NCBI GenBank assembly: GCA_964581115.1
Contig: CAZOMY010000015.1
Coordinates: 9,864 to 73,863 of the forward strand
Direction: 5' to 3'
DNA: 64,000 nt
Source of the DNA: 2-02-FULL-55-14 sp964581115
GTDB taxonomy: Bacteria; Bacteroidota; Ignavibacteria; UBA10030
Numbering within the stretch: position 1 is the stretch's first letter; every line of letters starts with the position of its first letter. The translations under genes and the position numbers were made by a program. The notes under the pieces are model-generated. The model was not told the DNA's origin. It ran no database searches and saw only the letters and a program-made list of their open reading frames with translations. Shown here one piece after another: positions 54,554 through 63,970 of the stretch.

Positions 54554-54988
54554 ATGAAGAAGTATGGCTGGCCCCTCATTATCAGCGCCGGGCTGATAGT
54601 GCTTGCCCATTACCTGTTCAACCAGCCGTTCGGCGGGTCCGCATGGCAGGCCGCCGAAGGCTACGCCGAGGGGGAAACCCCGGCGTTCAATTATGTGGCT
54701 TTCTTCGCCGAATATGTCGGCTGGGTCGCCTACAGCCATTTCTTCATGTGGCTCTACCGCAAAGTGCAGTACACGAACGTGAAAGAGGCGATGCTCCTGA
54801 GCTTCCTGCTCTGGGCGTTCGTGGCGTTCCCCGTGGTCGCCGTGCAGTTCATCTTCCTGGGCTACTCGGTCACCCTGATCGTCCTCGACGGGTTCTCCAC
54901 GCTCGTCTGCATGATGGTGGCGGGTAATCTGTTGTGGGCGCTCAGCATCCATACCGTCCCTCCGGCGGCAAAGCCAGTCACGGCCTAG
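54554..54988 (+). CDS. Small polytopic membrane protein, unknown
   Basis: A 144-residue protein with about four hydrophobic segments (residues 6-20, 45-68, 80-105, 110-132). No family was recognised. AGGAGGCG lies just upstream of the ATG at 54554, which decides the start. It is followed after 12 nt by the pilin-like gene, so they are probably co-transcribed. Confidence 0.75.
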   Translation: MKKYGWPLIISAGLIVLAHYLFNQPFGGSAWQAAEGYAEGETPAFNYVAFFAEYVGWVAYSHFFMWLYRKVQYTNVKEAMLLSFLLWAFVAFPVVAVQFIFLGYSVTLIVLDGFSTLVCMMVAGNLLWALSIHTVPPAAKPVTA

Positions 54989-55000
54989 AGGAGACCGATC

Positions 55001-55417
55001 ATGGGAAATCAACAGCTCATTCTGCTCGTCCTCGGCACCATCGTCGTTGCCGTCGCCATGGCGGTTGGCATCTCGCAGTTCCGAGCCTACCAGGTCGAAA
55101 CAGGGGGCGATGAGATGCAGTCGACAATCATTCAGATCGCCACCGAAGCAAAGACGCACTATGATAAGCCGAAAGCGCTCGGTGGAGGAGGAGGGACCTT
55201 CGACGGCTTTCAGCTTCCCAGCCAGATCCCGAAAAGCGCGGGGGTGACCTATACGCTCCATCCCGTCATCGGCCATCCATCCCTTGCCATTATTGGCGCG
55301 AATGAATCGGGTAAAATCACGGCGATGTTCGGCGCCGACCATGGTCAGTTCCGCATCGTGTGGGTGGGTCAGCAGGCCTATAGGAATCGCTCTGTCGCGG
55401 CTCGGCCGTTCAGATGA
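55001..55417 (+). CDS. Pilin-like single-TM secreted protein
   Basis: A 138-residue protein. Its N-terminal MGNQQLILLVLGTIVVAVAMAVGISQF is a hydrophobic helix as in type IV pilin-like proteins, followed by an extracytoplasmic domain with YDKPKALGGGGGTFDGFQLP. Proteins with this start and the K-P-x-x-L-G-G-G-G motif recur in Ignavibacteria-type genomes (recalled, not searched). No prepilin-peptidase glycine-phenylalanine site is obvious. GAGGAGACC precedes the ATG. Confidence 0.65.
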   Translation: MGNQQLILLVLGTIVVAVAMAVGISQFRAYQVETGGDEMQSTIIQIATEAKTHYDKPKALGGGGGTFDGFQLPSQIPKSAGVTYTLHPVIGHPSLAIIGANESGKITAMFGADHGQFRIVWVGQQAYRNRSVAARPFR

Positions 55418-55500
55418 GCTCGGTGCTCATGGACATTAGGTCGGGTTGACACGGTCGGTGCCCCCTGGGGGGCTGGCCTCAACATTGGCCGACATGCATC

Positions 55501-55540
55501 AAAAAAACGGCCCGCTTCTGGCGGGCCGCTCTGTTGTCGG
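55501..55540 (-). terminator. Intrinsic terminator after the lysozyme-inhibitor-like gene
   Basis: On the minus strand GCGGCCCGCC-AGAA-GCGGGCCG-type stem followed by a run of seven T, just past the stop at 55549. Confidence 0.88.
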
Positions 55541-55548
55541 GGTAGGGC

Positions 55549-56169
55549 TTACCTTCGAACCATCCTTAGCGTGTCGCCGAGCCACTTCACCGTCAGTTCT
55601 CCTCGCGCAAAGTGCATGCTGATATTCTGTCCTTCGTAGAGCGAATCCGCTCCAGAGGAGACGAGCCACGCCAAGCCGGTGCGGTCACCGCGTTCCAAAC
55701 GTGCTGTCGGTACTTCGGCATTGACGAACGTCACCAGCAGCCCTGATCGCGGGTTCGCCGTTTCAACGAAGAGCGCGGGTTTCGATTTCGGTGCCAGGTC
55801 CCAAACAGACTGCAGTTCCGAGATGCGCAGCCGATACTGCGTGACAACACATTCGCGGAACGACGTCGCGATCCAATGCTCGGTCGCGTAGAACGCGTTG
55901 GCGCTGTCGCGTACCTTCCAACAATCGCCAAGACCCTTTTTCCATCCCCGCTGCTCGGTGCGCAGCACACGCCCCATCCCGTCGCGGGCTTTGGCACTTG
56001 CTTGACGGAACACAGACTCCAGTTTGCGATCCAGGGCGGCGACCTCAGGATCTCGCCGTTTCAATCCATCGACCGTCGCCTCTTGGGCAGAGGCGAACGA
56101 AACAGCGAGCGCCATGGCTACGATCAGCAACCCGTGCGTTCGCCCGGCGGCGTTGACGTGGTGCGGCAT
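55549..56169 (-). CDS. Secreted LprI/DUF1311 protein with MliC-like C-terminal domain
   Basis: A 206-residue exported protein; the signal peptide ends near residue 29 (SFASAQ). The first domain matches LprI/DUF1311 (LDRKLESVFRQ, LRTEQRGWKKGLGDCWK). The C-terminal 75 residues look like an MliC-type lysozyme-inhibitor fold (VTFVNAEVPTARL, LVSSGADSLYEGQNISMHFARGELTVKW). A role in blocking lysozyme-like enzymes is inferred. GGAGG precedes the ATG at 56169. It is divergent from an MltF-like lytic transglycosylase gene 88 bp away. Confidence 0.75.
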   Translation of the reverse strand: MPHHVNAAGRTHGLLIVAMALAVSFASAQEATVDGLKRRDPEVAALDRKLESVFRQASAKARDGMGRVLRTEQRGWKKGLGDCWKVRDSANAFYATEHWIATSFRECVVTQYRLRISELQSVWDLAPKSKPALFVETANPRSGLLVTFVNAEVPTARLERGDRTGLAWLVSSGADSLYEGQNISMHFARGELTVKWLGDTLRMVRR

Positions 56170-56257
56170 TGAGAACCTCCGTTTGTGTTGAAATACGCTT
56201 TCCGGTGCGGTGAAGAAAACTACACTTCTTCCTATATTTTGGCTCCCGAGGCGCAGC

Positions 56258-57694
56258 ATGCTCCGAACCATTTTCATGATCGTTACCCTGCTTGCCGCAA
56301 CGGTCGACCTTCGTGCACAAGCGCTCGATTCGCTCGTCGATGAGCTCCTGGTACCGCATTTCGACCCGCTGTCGGCCATGGTCAAGCGCCGGCAGGTGCG
56401 TGCGCTTGTCCACTGGAGCAAGACCGACTATTTCATCGATCGGGGGGAGCAGCGCGGGTTTGTGTATGAGATGGCGCACGACTTCGAGGCCTTCCTCAAC
56501 AAGGAACTGCGGGCGAAGAAGCATCCGGTTAGCGTCGTGATCATCCCGGTCTCGCGCGAACATCTCGTGGACTATCTCGAACAAGGGCGCGGCGACATCA
56601 GTCTGATCGGCACGCACGAAACGCCCGAGCTCAAGGGTCGCGTGACATTTTCTGCGCCGCTCGCAACGAATGCCGCCGAAGCGATCATTCGGCACCGCTC
56701 CGCAGCCCCCATCAGGGGCGAAGACGACCTGGCCGGCAAGACCATCCACCTGCGCCCAAGCAGCAAATACGCCAGCACCGTCCGGTCCATCAACCGACGT
56801 CTCGTGGCCCGGGGCCTGCCGGAGGCGCGGATCGAGCCGTTGAGCGAGCATCTGGCCGACGCAGACATCCTCGAGCTGCTCGATGCCGGTCTCTTCAGCT
56901 ACACGGTGCTCGACGACTTTCGGGGTCGGTTCTGGGTCACAGTCTTCCGGCACATTGCGATGGATGCGGGCTATCGGCTGGCTGACCACGAGCCGCTGAA
57001 GTTCCTCCTGCGCAACAATACGCCGAAACTCAAGGCCCTCGTCGATCGCTTCATCGCGACGCATCGCATCGGTACGACGTATGGCAACGTGCTGCTGAAG
57101 CGTTACTACTCGACGAACCCCTGGGCCCGACAGGTTCTGGGCGCCGACGAGGTCAAGCGGTTCCGGCGCACGGTGTTGCTCTTCCAACGCTACGGCCAGC
57201 GTTACGGGTTCGACCATCTGATGCTCACGGCGCAGGGATTCCAGGAATCCCGGCTCGATCAGAGCCTTAAAAGCCGCGTTGGGGCCATCGGCGTGATGCA
57301 GGTGATGCCGTCCACGGGCAACGAGATGCGCGTCGGCGACATCCGCCAGCTGGAGCCCAACATCCATGCCGGCGTCAAGTACATGGAGTCGCTCGCCCGA
57401 ACGTATTTCGCCGATCCATCGCTCGATCCCCTCAACCGGGCACTCTTCTGTTTCGCGGCCTACAACGCCGGTCCGGGGCGCATCGCCGGTTTCCGCACAG
57501 CGGCCAAACGGCGGGGTCTGGACCCCAACCGATGGTTCGACCATGTCGAGCGTATCGCACTTGAGCAGGGCTACCGCGAGACCGCGCAGTACGTCGTCAA
57601 TATCACGAAGTACTACGTTGCCTACCGCCTGCTGGAGGATCGTTCAGCAGAGCGGGAGGCAGCCAAGCGAACGCAGCAATCCCAAAGGCGCTGA
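56258..57694 (+). CDS. MltF-like membrane-bound lytic transglycosylase
   Basis: A 478-residue exported enzyme. The signal peptide ends near residue 21 (LRAQA). A periplasmic solute-binding-like domain (about 35-270: RVTFSAPLATNAAEAIIR, GKTIHLRPSSKYAST) is followed by an SLT domain (about 305-440) with catalytic Glu330 (GFQESRLDQ), GAIGVMQVMPSTG and FAAYNAGPGRI. It cleaves peptidoglycan to anhydro-muropeptides. The start at 56258 is chosen for the signal peptide; an ATG-proximal TATATTTTGG upstream resembles a -7 box. Confidence 0.92.
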   Translation: MLRTIFMIVTLLAATVDLRAQALDSLVDELLVPHFDPLSAMVKRRQVRALVHWSKTDYFIDRGEQRGFVYEMAHDFEAFLNKELRAKKHPVSVVIIPVSREHLVDYLEQGRGDISLIGTHETPELKGRVTFSAPLATNAAEAIIRHRSAAPIRGEDDLAGKTIHLRPSSKYASTVRSINRRLVARGLPEARIEPLSEHLADADILELLDAGLFSYTVLDDFRGRFWVTVFRHIAMDAGYRLADHEPLKFLLRNNTPKLKALVDRFIATHRIGTTYGNVLLKRYYSTNPWARQVLGADEVKRFRRTVLLFQRYGQRYGFDHLMLTAQGFQESRLDQSLKSRVGAIGVMQVMPSTGNEMRVGDIRQLEPNIHAGVKYMESLARTYFADPSLDPLNRALFCFAAYNAGPGRIAGFRTAAKRRGLDPNRWFDHVERIALEQGYRETAQYVVNITKYYVAYRLLEDRSAEREAAKRTQQSQRR

Positions 57695-57838
57695 GGCACC
57701 CCTGGCATCCACGACCGCGCCGTCCGGCCGGCGTTGATGGCTGTACATCATGACGACCCATCCCACGGGTATCGAAGGGAGGGTCGTCGAAATGTTCCCC
57801 CGCCCAGACCGCGCCCACCTTGGCCAACCTTCCCCGTA

Positions 57839-59059
57839 TCAGGCCTGATCCGAAAGCGGGACCGGAGCAGGTGCTTTCGCCCACCGCGCGATGAGAGGTA
57901 TCCCGATCGCCGTCAGCATGATGCTGAACAGGATCACGCGATGGACAACATCCTCGATCAGTCCTGCCTCGGCAATGCCGTAGTGTGCCGGCAGACCCGC
58001 CAGGACCGCCGCGGCGAGCCCTTTGGGGACCATAACCGACATGATGCTCCGCTCGTATTGGGGAGTCTGGCGAGGAACGAAGGCCTTCGTAACGAGGAAC
58101 CGTGTCCCAAAGATCGCTGCCGTCAGGAGCAGGGGAATATGGTGGGGAAAAGAACCGGCCACGTGCATGTTGATGCCGAGGTAAACAAAGAAGAAGACTT
58201 TGACAAGAAAGATGATCTCGCCATGAAAGAGCCGGTCCGTCTCGCTGAGGCGGCTCCATTCGAGTCCCTTGAGCCCCGGCAAACGGCTGAACCCGAAGTA
58301 GCGGAAGTTCGTCAGCGTCATCCCAAACACGAGCGAAGCGACGGCTCCGCTGAAGCCGATCATCTCTACGAAACCGTACAGAATGAACAGAAAAGCGAAT
58401 GTCGTGAAGATGGTATTGGGAAAGTGACGAACGCGGTTCAGGAGAAACAACCACACGTGGCCGGCGACGACGCCCAACAATGTCGACAGGAAGAAGGCCG
58501 ACAACAGCTCTCCGGCCATTTTGCCGACGACAACATGTTCACTCGCCATCGCCTCGAGGATGCCGTACGTGAGCACGATGGTCAGGACATCGGTCAAGGA
58601 GGACTCAAGAATGAGCGCCGTCCCCGCCGGTTCCTTCAGTTTCAGCTCATGGACGAGCGGCACCACCACGGCGGCGGAGGTTCCGCCAATGATTGTGCCG
58701 AGCGCCATACCGGCGAGCCACGAGGTCTGGAAGAAGAAGACCATGACGAGAGTAGACAGCACGACCGTCACGAGCATGGTCACGACGGATATCGCGAGCG
58801 TGTCGCGAGCTGACCGGAGCACCGTCGGCACTTCGAGTCCAACGCCTCCTTCGAAGAGGATCAGGACGAGGGCGATCGTGGTTAACACGGTCCCCACCTT
58901 GCCGAAGTCGTCCGGTGCCACGATCTGCAACACCGGGCCGACGATGATCCCGATCAACATCAGCAACAGCACGTCGGGGATGCGCGTCCAGCGGAAGAGC
59001 GTCGTGAAGAAGTGAGCGGCGAACAGCAGGGCGCCGATGGCGAAGAGGATGACGTCCAT
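57839..59059 (-). CDS. CPA1-type Na+/H+ (cation:proton) antiporter
   Basis: A 406-residue inner-membrane protein with about 12 hydrophobic segments. Characteristic motifs are RIPDVLLLMLIGIIVGP, LILFEGGVGLE, GGTSAAVVVPLVHEL and ESSLTDVLTIVLT (the Asp-containing transport motif). There is no cytosolic regulatory domain. Na+ or K+ specificity is open. It is 9 nt downstream of the barrel gene's stop on the same strand. The convergent spacer 57695-57838 holds a GACGACCC/GGGTCGTC dyad. Confidence 0.9.
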   Translation of the reverse strand: MDVILFAIGALLFAAHFFTTLFRWTRIPDVLLLMLIGIIVGPVLQIVAPDDFGKVGTVLTTIALVLILFEGGVGLEVPTVLRSARDTLAISVVTMLVTVVLSTLVMVFFFQTSWLAGMALGTIIGGTSAAVVVPLVHELKLKEPAGTALILESSLTDVLTIVLTYGILEAMASEHVVVGKMAGELLSAFFLSTLLGVVAGHVWLFLLNRVRHFPNTIFTTFAFLFILYGFVEMIGFSGAVASLVFGMTLTNFRYFGFSRLPGLKGLEWSRLSETDRLFHGEIIFLVKVFFFVYLGINMHVAGSFPHHIPLLLTAAIFGTRFLVTKAFVPRQTPQYERSIMSVMVPKGLAAAVLAGLPAHYGIAEAGLIEDVVHRVILFSIMLTAIGIPLIARWAKAPAPVPLSDQA

Positions 59060-59068
59060 ACGTGGAGC

Positions 59069-59770
59069 CTAGAAGGGAGATCCGTACGAAAAGCCGAGCG
59101 TGAGCGTGATCGAGCGAACCGAGGGGATCTCGGGGTTTGATGGGCCGCCGAGCGTGGGCGGAACAAGCTCATGGTCCCAGTCGGCGATCTCGACATAGGC
59201 TACAACGGCGTGCACTCTCCAATCGGCGTCGAGCGGCATCGAGGCTCCTAGACGCAGTTCGTACCCTCCTGAACTCCAACCCTCCGCAACAGAAGTATTG
59301 ACGACCGGGCCTGGCGTTGGTGTGTACCTCAGGTCCGCCGTCCCCCGCATCTGATACCAGGCCGTTAGGATCCCAAAGTACCAGTCGAAATCGGGCCCGA
59401 AGGAGTAGTACCGCAGTCCGAATTCGATCGGGATGTTGTGCAATCCACCGTCGATCTCGAGTGTCCCCGGCAGAGAGGCCGCACGCAGCAGATCATTCCC
59501 GGCCGACGAGAGGATCGGCCAGCGGATGTATCCCGCGGAGGCGATGGCCGACAGACGGTCCATGACGAACACCTCGGCCCCCAGGCGGGCAACAGGTCCG
59601 AGACCATAGGTATCGGCGAAGGAGCCGATTGGCAGGCTGGCACCGGTCTCAGCATTGATCCGGAAGTTCTGAGCGACGGCATCGGACGCCAGCAAGAACG
59701 TGAGAAAGATCGCCACCAGAATGCGAGGCGCGAGAGAGCGTCTAGGAATAGTCCAGGTTCGTGAGAGCAT
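59069..59770 (-). CDS. Secreted outer-membrane beta-barrel-like protein
   Basis: A 233-residue exported protein. The signal peptide ends near SDAVAQ (about residue 34). The mature part has alternating strands (GASLPIGSFADTYGLGPVARLGAEVFV, GLRYYSFGPDFDWYFGILTAWY) and ends in Phe (YGSPF), as for outer-membrane OmpA/OmpW-size barrels. No specific family was named. The ATG at 59770 is chosen; an upstream ATG would overlap the amylase stop. It lies between the amylase and antiporter genes on the same strand. Confidence 0.7.
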   Translation of the reverse strand: MLSRTWTIPRRSLAPRILVAIFLTFLLASDAVAQNFRINAETGASLPIGSFADTYGLGPVARLGAEVFVMDRLSAIASAGYIRWPILSSAGNDLLRAASLPGTLEIDGGLHNIPIEFGLRYYSFGPDFDWYFGILTAWYQMRGTADLRYTPTPGPVVNTSVAEGWSSGGYELRLGASMPLDADWRVHAVVAYVEIADWDHELVPPTLGGPSNPEIPSVRSITLTLGFSYGSPF

Positions 59771-59808
59771 TGTAGATTGTGGTCGATCGTTTTGGAATGC
59801 GTCAGCCA

Positions 59809-61575
59809 CTATTGTACGGCCAACGGAACGAGGAGGCGTCCCGAAACGGGCCGCATCGCAACCGTCATGGATGATGAGGATGAGGTGAAAGTCTCACCTG
59901 AAAGCGGATCCTTCCATCGTCCTCCGACCGGGATCTGAGCCGTCGCCTCGGAACCCCGGTTAAGCACGACGATCACTTCGTTCGTCTGAAGGCTTCGCCG
60001 GAAGGCGTAGAGATCACCGTGCGTCAACAGCGTCGAGAACGAACCGCGCCGGAGTGGTTCCAGTTCGTTCCGAGTCTGCACGATGGTACGGTACCAGGAA
60101 TACATCTCCCGGTCGAACACCACCGGCTCGGGGGCTTGAGGCGTGCCGTCGAACCGTGTCGCTTCCGGTTCATACGTCAGGTCCTCCCAAACCATCGGCT
60201 TCCGGTCGTCTGGGTCGTCCGCTCCCCACATCCCGGCCTCTGAGCCGTAGTAGACCATCGGCGCCCCGACGTAGGTCATCTGAAAGAGACGGATCAGCCG
60301 CTGCAGGCGGCGGTCGTCGATCGACGGTCGTCGCGTGTCGTAGTTCTGGTTGTTGCGTGGGCCGTTGTTGTTGTCGAATCGGCGGCCCGGGTTCTTGATC
60401 ATCGATGCCAGCCGGTCGGTGTCGTGGCTGTCGATCAGGTTCTGCAGGACCTCGTTGACTTCCGGCGCGTAGTCGGCGCGGACCGCAGCGAGCACGCTGT
60501 CAAATTGCGCCGCGTCAATGTCCCGGTCGATGAAGAAATCGACCGTGGCATACGCGAACCGGTAGTTCATCACGGCGTCAAACTGGTCGCCCCCCAGCCA
60601 CCGAGAGGCATCGTCCCAGATCTCTCCGATGATGATCGCTTCGGGATTGGTGGATTTGACCAGCCCGCGCCACTCCTTCCAGAAGACGCTCGATACTTCG
60701 TTCGCCACGTCTAGGCGCCAACCGTCGATGCCGTCCGACGGGTCGCCGTCGCCGTTCGGGTCCATCCATCGTTTGGTGATGTTGAAGAAATACTGCCGCA
60801 CCGGATGAACAAAGCCGAGTGAGTCCTCATGGAACTCCGGCAGTGTCTTGTGATCCCACCAACCCTTGTAGTCGAATTCGTTCTCGGGCGTCGATGCGTC
60901 GTCCCATCGGCGTATGTCGTACCAATCGGCGTATGGAGAACGTTGTTGGTTCTTCACGATTTCCTGAAACGCCCAGAATTCCGTACCGCTATGGTTGAAA
61001 ACGCCGTCGATGACGACGCGCATGCCGCGGGCATGGGCTTCCCGGATGAGCTTCAAGAATGTCTTGTCAGCCGCCGTCCAGGTCCAGCTGGCCGGGTCGT
61101 CCGTCTCGCGCTCGATGGCGTGCAGATCGCCGTCGCGGTCGGGACCGAAGTTGTTGTCGATATGATGATAGCTCGAGGCGTCGTACTTGTGGAGCGAAAC
61201 TCCTTCGAACACTGGATTGAAGTATAGGGCGTTAACGCCGAGGTCCTTCAGGTAGTCAAGTTTGTCAATGACGCCGATCAGATCACCGCCATAGCGTCGA
61301 TCGAAGACGTTCTGGTAGAAACGCGCATCGTGCTCACACTCCCACGGCTGCAACCGATACCAGTCCGACGTCCAGGGCGAGACCTGCCACGCTCGTCCGG
61401 CCGGGATACGTACTTCTTCGGCCGTGGGGTCGTTCGACGGATCGCCGTTGCGGAATCGCTCGGGGAAGATCTGGTACCACACGGCGTCACGCGCCCACGT
61501 CGGGACCTTGATCTGCGGCGCGGCGATGGTGGTGAGCATAACGATGGCGGAGGAAAGAATGAGGAAGCGGGTCAT
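59809..61575 (-). CDS. Secreted GH13 alpha-amylase / neopullulanase-type glucanohydrolase
   Basis: A 588-residue exported enzyme. The signal peptide spans about residues 1-20. The GH13 barrel has the conserved regions: DGVFNH (region I), GWRLDVANE with nucleophile Asp289, IIGEIWDD with acid/base Glu318, and DSHDTDR with Asp385. The early WYQIFPERFRNGDPSND is typical of cyclomaltodextrinase/neopullulanase-like enzymes. A C-terminal beta domain follows. It breaks alpha-glucans outside the inner membrane. No maltose transporter is nearby. Confidence 0.93.
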   Translation of the reverse strand: MTRFLILSSAIVMLTTIAAPQIKVPTWARDAVWYQIFPERFRNGDPSNDPTAEEVRIPAGRAWQVSPWTSDWYRLQPWECEHDARFYQNVFDRRYGGDLIGVIDKLDYLKDLGVNALYFNPVFEGVSLHKYDASSYHHIDNNFGPDRDGDLHAIERETDDPASWTWTAADKTFLKLIREAHARGMRVVIDGVFNHSGTEFWAFQEIVKNQQRSPYADWYDIRRWDDASTPENEFDYKGWWDHKTLPEFHEDSLGFVHPVRQYFFNITKRWMDPNGDGDPSDGIDGWRLDVANEVSSVFWKEWRGLVKSTNPEAIIIGEIWDDASRWLGGDQFDAVMNYRFAYATVDFFIDRDIDAAQFDSVLAAVRADYAPEVNEVLQNLIDSHDTDRLASMIKNPGRRFDNNNGPRNNQNYDTRRPSIDDRRLQRLIRLFQMTYVGAPMVYYGSEAGMWGADDPDDRKPMVWEDLTYEPEATRFDGTPQAPEPVVFDREMYSWYRTIVQTRNELEPLRRGSFSTLLTHGDLYAFRRSLQTNEVIVVLNRGSEATAQIPVGGRWKDPLSGETFTSSSSSMTVAMRPVSGRLLVPLAVQ

Positions 61576-61750
61576 GTGAGGTCGGTCAGGCAAGAAGTTG
61601 AATGCTGATAACGCTGAAAAAGGGGATGATCGCAGATCAGGAGTCGTGATCAGCGGCCATGATTCTCTGCCGCGTCACCTGCCTGCCGGCTCGCCACGTA
61701 CAGAGACATGCTCCTGAACGTGGCAGGCAGGTCTGCGTTCTCGCTTCTTT

Positions 61751-63064
61751 TCAAGCATCGGTTTCCACCGGCGGAGGAGGTAGGCGGCGGATGCGGACGG
61801 TCTCGACGACGTTATGCTCGACCTTCTCGGCGATGAATTCGGTATCACCCACTCGGAACGACTCGCCGGGGGTGGGAATGCGTCCAAGTTGCTCTACGAC
61901 GAATCCCCCGATCGACAGAATGTCCTTGATCGACAGCTCCCGGTCCAGCAGCCGTTCTACATCGTTCGTTGTCCAGCTGCCGTCGACGATGAATTCGTTC
62001 TCATTCACCCTGACCACCGGCGGGGATTCGCGATCGAATTCGTCCTGAATATTGCCGACGATCTCCTCAAGGACGTTCTCAAGCGTGATCAGGCCGGCGG
62101 TGCCGCCGTACTCGTCGACCAGAATAATCATGTGCTTCTTCTTCTGAAGCATCGAATCGAGCACCGTCTCCAGCGCAGCCGTTTCGGGAAGGAAGACGGC
62201 GTCGCGGAAGACCGACTCAAGCTTGAAGTCCGGATCAAGATGCCGGTTGTGCTTGAAGATGTCCTTAGTGTGGACGATCCCGACGATATTGTCGACCGAG
62301 TCGCGATAGACGGGATACCGTGAGAACTTGTGCTTCTGCATCAGACTGATATTCACGGCCGCCGGTGAGTTGGCGTCGAGAATGGCCATTTCTTTGCGCG
62401 GAACCATGACGTGGCGGGCCTGCTTGCGCCTGAAATCGATGGCATTCAGCGCGATAGCCCGGCTGGCCGCATTGGGATCGCCCCCCTTGCTGAGAATGAG
62501 GCGGAGCTCTTCCTCGGAGTGGACCAACTCGGCCTCGCTTGCCGGCCGGATCCCGACGAGCCGCAGCAGCCAGTTTGCGAGTGAATTGAGCGCCCAGATG
62601 ATCGGCTTGAAGACCGCATAAAAGAGCTTCAAAGGAGCGGCGATGAACAGTGTGGTCCCCCGGGCCTTCTGGATGGCCAGCGACTTGGGCGCCAACTCCC
62701 CCAGCACAATGTGGAGGAAGGTGATGATGCTGAATGCCACACCGAACGAGATCCCCTGAACCCAGCGTTCATCGCTCACTCCGAGGTCCTCGAAGACCGG
62801 CTCCAGCATGTGCGCCACGAACGGCTCACCGATCCAGCCAAGAGCCAGACTGGTCATGGTGATCCCGAGTTGCGTCGCCGACAGATACGCATCCAGGTGG
62901 GTGACGATGTCATGGGCCATGCGCGCCCTCAGGTCGCCCCGCTTCATGAGCGGCTCGATCTGCGTGTGCCGGACCTTTACGATCGCAAACTCCGCGGCGA
63001 CGAAGAAGCCGTTGAGAGCCACGAAGAACATTACCACAAGAATGTTGAACAGGACCTCAGCCAT
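61751..63064 (-). CDS. CNNM/DUF21-CBS-CorC transporter-like protein (hemolysin C family)
   Basis: A 437-residue protein. The DUF21 (CNNM) domain has about four hydrophobic segments (residues 1-180, NGFFVAAEFAIVKVR, AYLSATQLGITMTSLALGWIGEP). A CBS pair (about 200-330, MVPRKEMAILD, SRYPVYRDSVDNIVGIVHTKDIF, LVDEYGGTAGLITLENVLEEIVG) and a C-terminal CorC_HlyC domain follow. Relatives export Mg2+ or Co2+; 'hemolysin' is a historical name. It is a single gene, divergent from the VTT-domain gene. Confidence 0.93.
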   Translation of the reverse strand: MAEVLFNILVVMFFVALNGFFVAAEFAIVKVRHTQIEPLMKRGDLRARMAHDIVTHLDAYLSATQLGITMTSLALGWIGEPFVAHMLEPVFEDLGVSDERWVQGISFGVAFSIITFLHIVLGELAPKSLAIQKARGTTLFIAAPLKLFYAVFKPIIWALNSLANWLLRLVGIRPASEAELVHSEEELRLILSKGGDPNAASRAIALNAIDFRRKQARHVMVPRKEMAILDANSPAAVNISLMQKHKFSRYPVYRDSVDNIVGIVHTKDIFKHNRHLDPDFKLESVFRDAVFLPETAALETVLDSMLQKKKHMIILVDEYGGTAGLITLENVLEEIVGNIQDEFDRESPPVVRVNENEFIVDGSWTTNDVERLLDRELSIKDILSIGGFVVEQLGRIPTPGESFRVGDTEFIAEKVEHNVVETVRIRRLPPPPVETDA

Positions 63065-63227
63065 GACGAGAGAGCGCTTCTCAGAGCGTGATCATGCTAA
63101 CGTGAACGCGTCTTAATATAGACCGAATTGGAAGCGGCTTCAAGGAGAAGCGTGTGGAGCGGTGTCGCGAATTGAATTACAAGGGAAATTTGAAGAATTT
63201 GAAGTTGCAACGACTTTCTTCTTAGAA

Positions 63228-63908
63228 ATGGAACAGACTCTCTCGAAACGTCGGCTGTGGACCCGGACGATCGTAGGTCTTTCTTTGTTTGCTATGGCCC
63301 TCTGGTTGTTCTTGTCGAGCGGCCTACGGGAGGAGGTGGCCGTCGATCACCTGAGGGAGTTGGGCTCCAATCCTCTGACCCCGGTGTTGATCGTGCTGGC
63401 CATGACGGGTGCCTGGGCGTTTGCGCTGCCTGGGAGCGCCTTCTTTTTCATCACGCCACTGCTGTTTCCTCCGCTCGAGGCCACGGCGATCATCGTCGTG
63501 GGATCGGCCGCCGGCACGAGCGCCGGATATGCTGCCGCCCGGTTCGTAGGGGGTCCATGGGTCGATCGCGCCCGGTCCTCGCGCTGGAATCAATTCTTGG
63601 CGCGACATTCCACGTTCGGGATGATCTTCACCCTCCGGATCGTTCCCGGCTCGCAACACGGCATCTTGAACTACGGTGCCGGTGCGTTGGCGATCGGGTT
63701 CATGAAGTTCCTTGGCGCGACGATCCTCGCGATCGGGATCAAAGCCTTCCTGTATTCTACCGCGATCCAGCAAAGCGTTGGCGCGTCGAACATCCGCGAG
63801 GCGTTAAACCCCGAAACCGTCGCGGCCCTGATGGCACTCGCCGCGCTCGGCGTCGCGGGACATCTGATCCAGAGAAGGACAGAGAGAGGAGATAGGATAA
63901 AGGAGTGA
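63228..63908 (+). CDS. TVP38/TMEM64 (VTT-domain) membrane protein
   Basis: A 226-residue protein with about five hydrophobic segments. The VTT core shows FALPGSAFFFITPLLFPPLEATAIIVVGSAAGTSAGYAAARFVGG (about 60-105) and RIVPGSQHGILNYGAGAL (about 140-157). This family (with DedA) is linked to lipid scrambling and undecaprenyl-phosphate recycling. The ATG at 63228 is preferred; the upstream in-frame GTG (63162) would add an AT-rich promoter-like stretch (AAATTTGAAGAATTTG). Confidence 0.85.
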   Translation: MEQTLSKRRLWTRTIVGLSLFAMALWLFLSSGLREEVAVDHLRELGSNPLTPVLIVLAMTGAWAFALPGSAFFFITPLLFPPLEATAIIVVGSAAGTSAGYAAARFVGGPWVDRARSSRWNQFLARHSTFGMIFTLRIVPGSQHGILNYGAGALAIGFMKFLGATILAIGIKAFLYSTAIQQSVGASNIREALNPETVAALMALAALGVAGHLIQRRTERGDRIKE

Positions 63909-63921
63909 GGAGGGAGGAGAA

Positions 63922-63970
63922 AGTATGAAGTAGTCAGTGATACGTATGAAGTATGGAGTGATGTGAAGAC
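63922..63970. repeat. GTATGAA heptamer array
   Basis: Units GTATGAA, GTAGTCA, GTGATAC, GTATGAA, GTATGGA, GTGATGT in 7-nt steps just after the last gene. Related to the inverse of the array at 21385-21430. The last 30 bp of the window hold nothing further. Confidence 0.75.
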
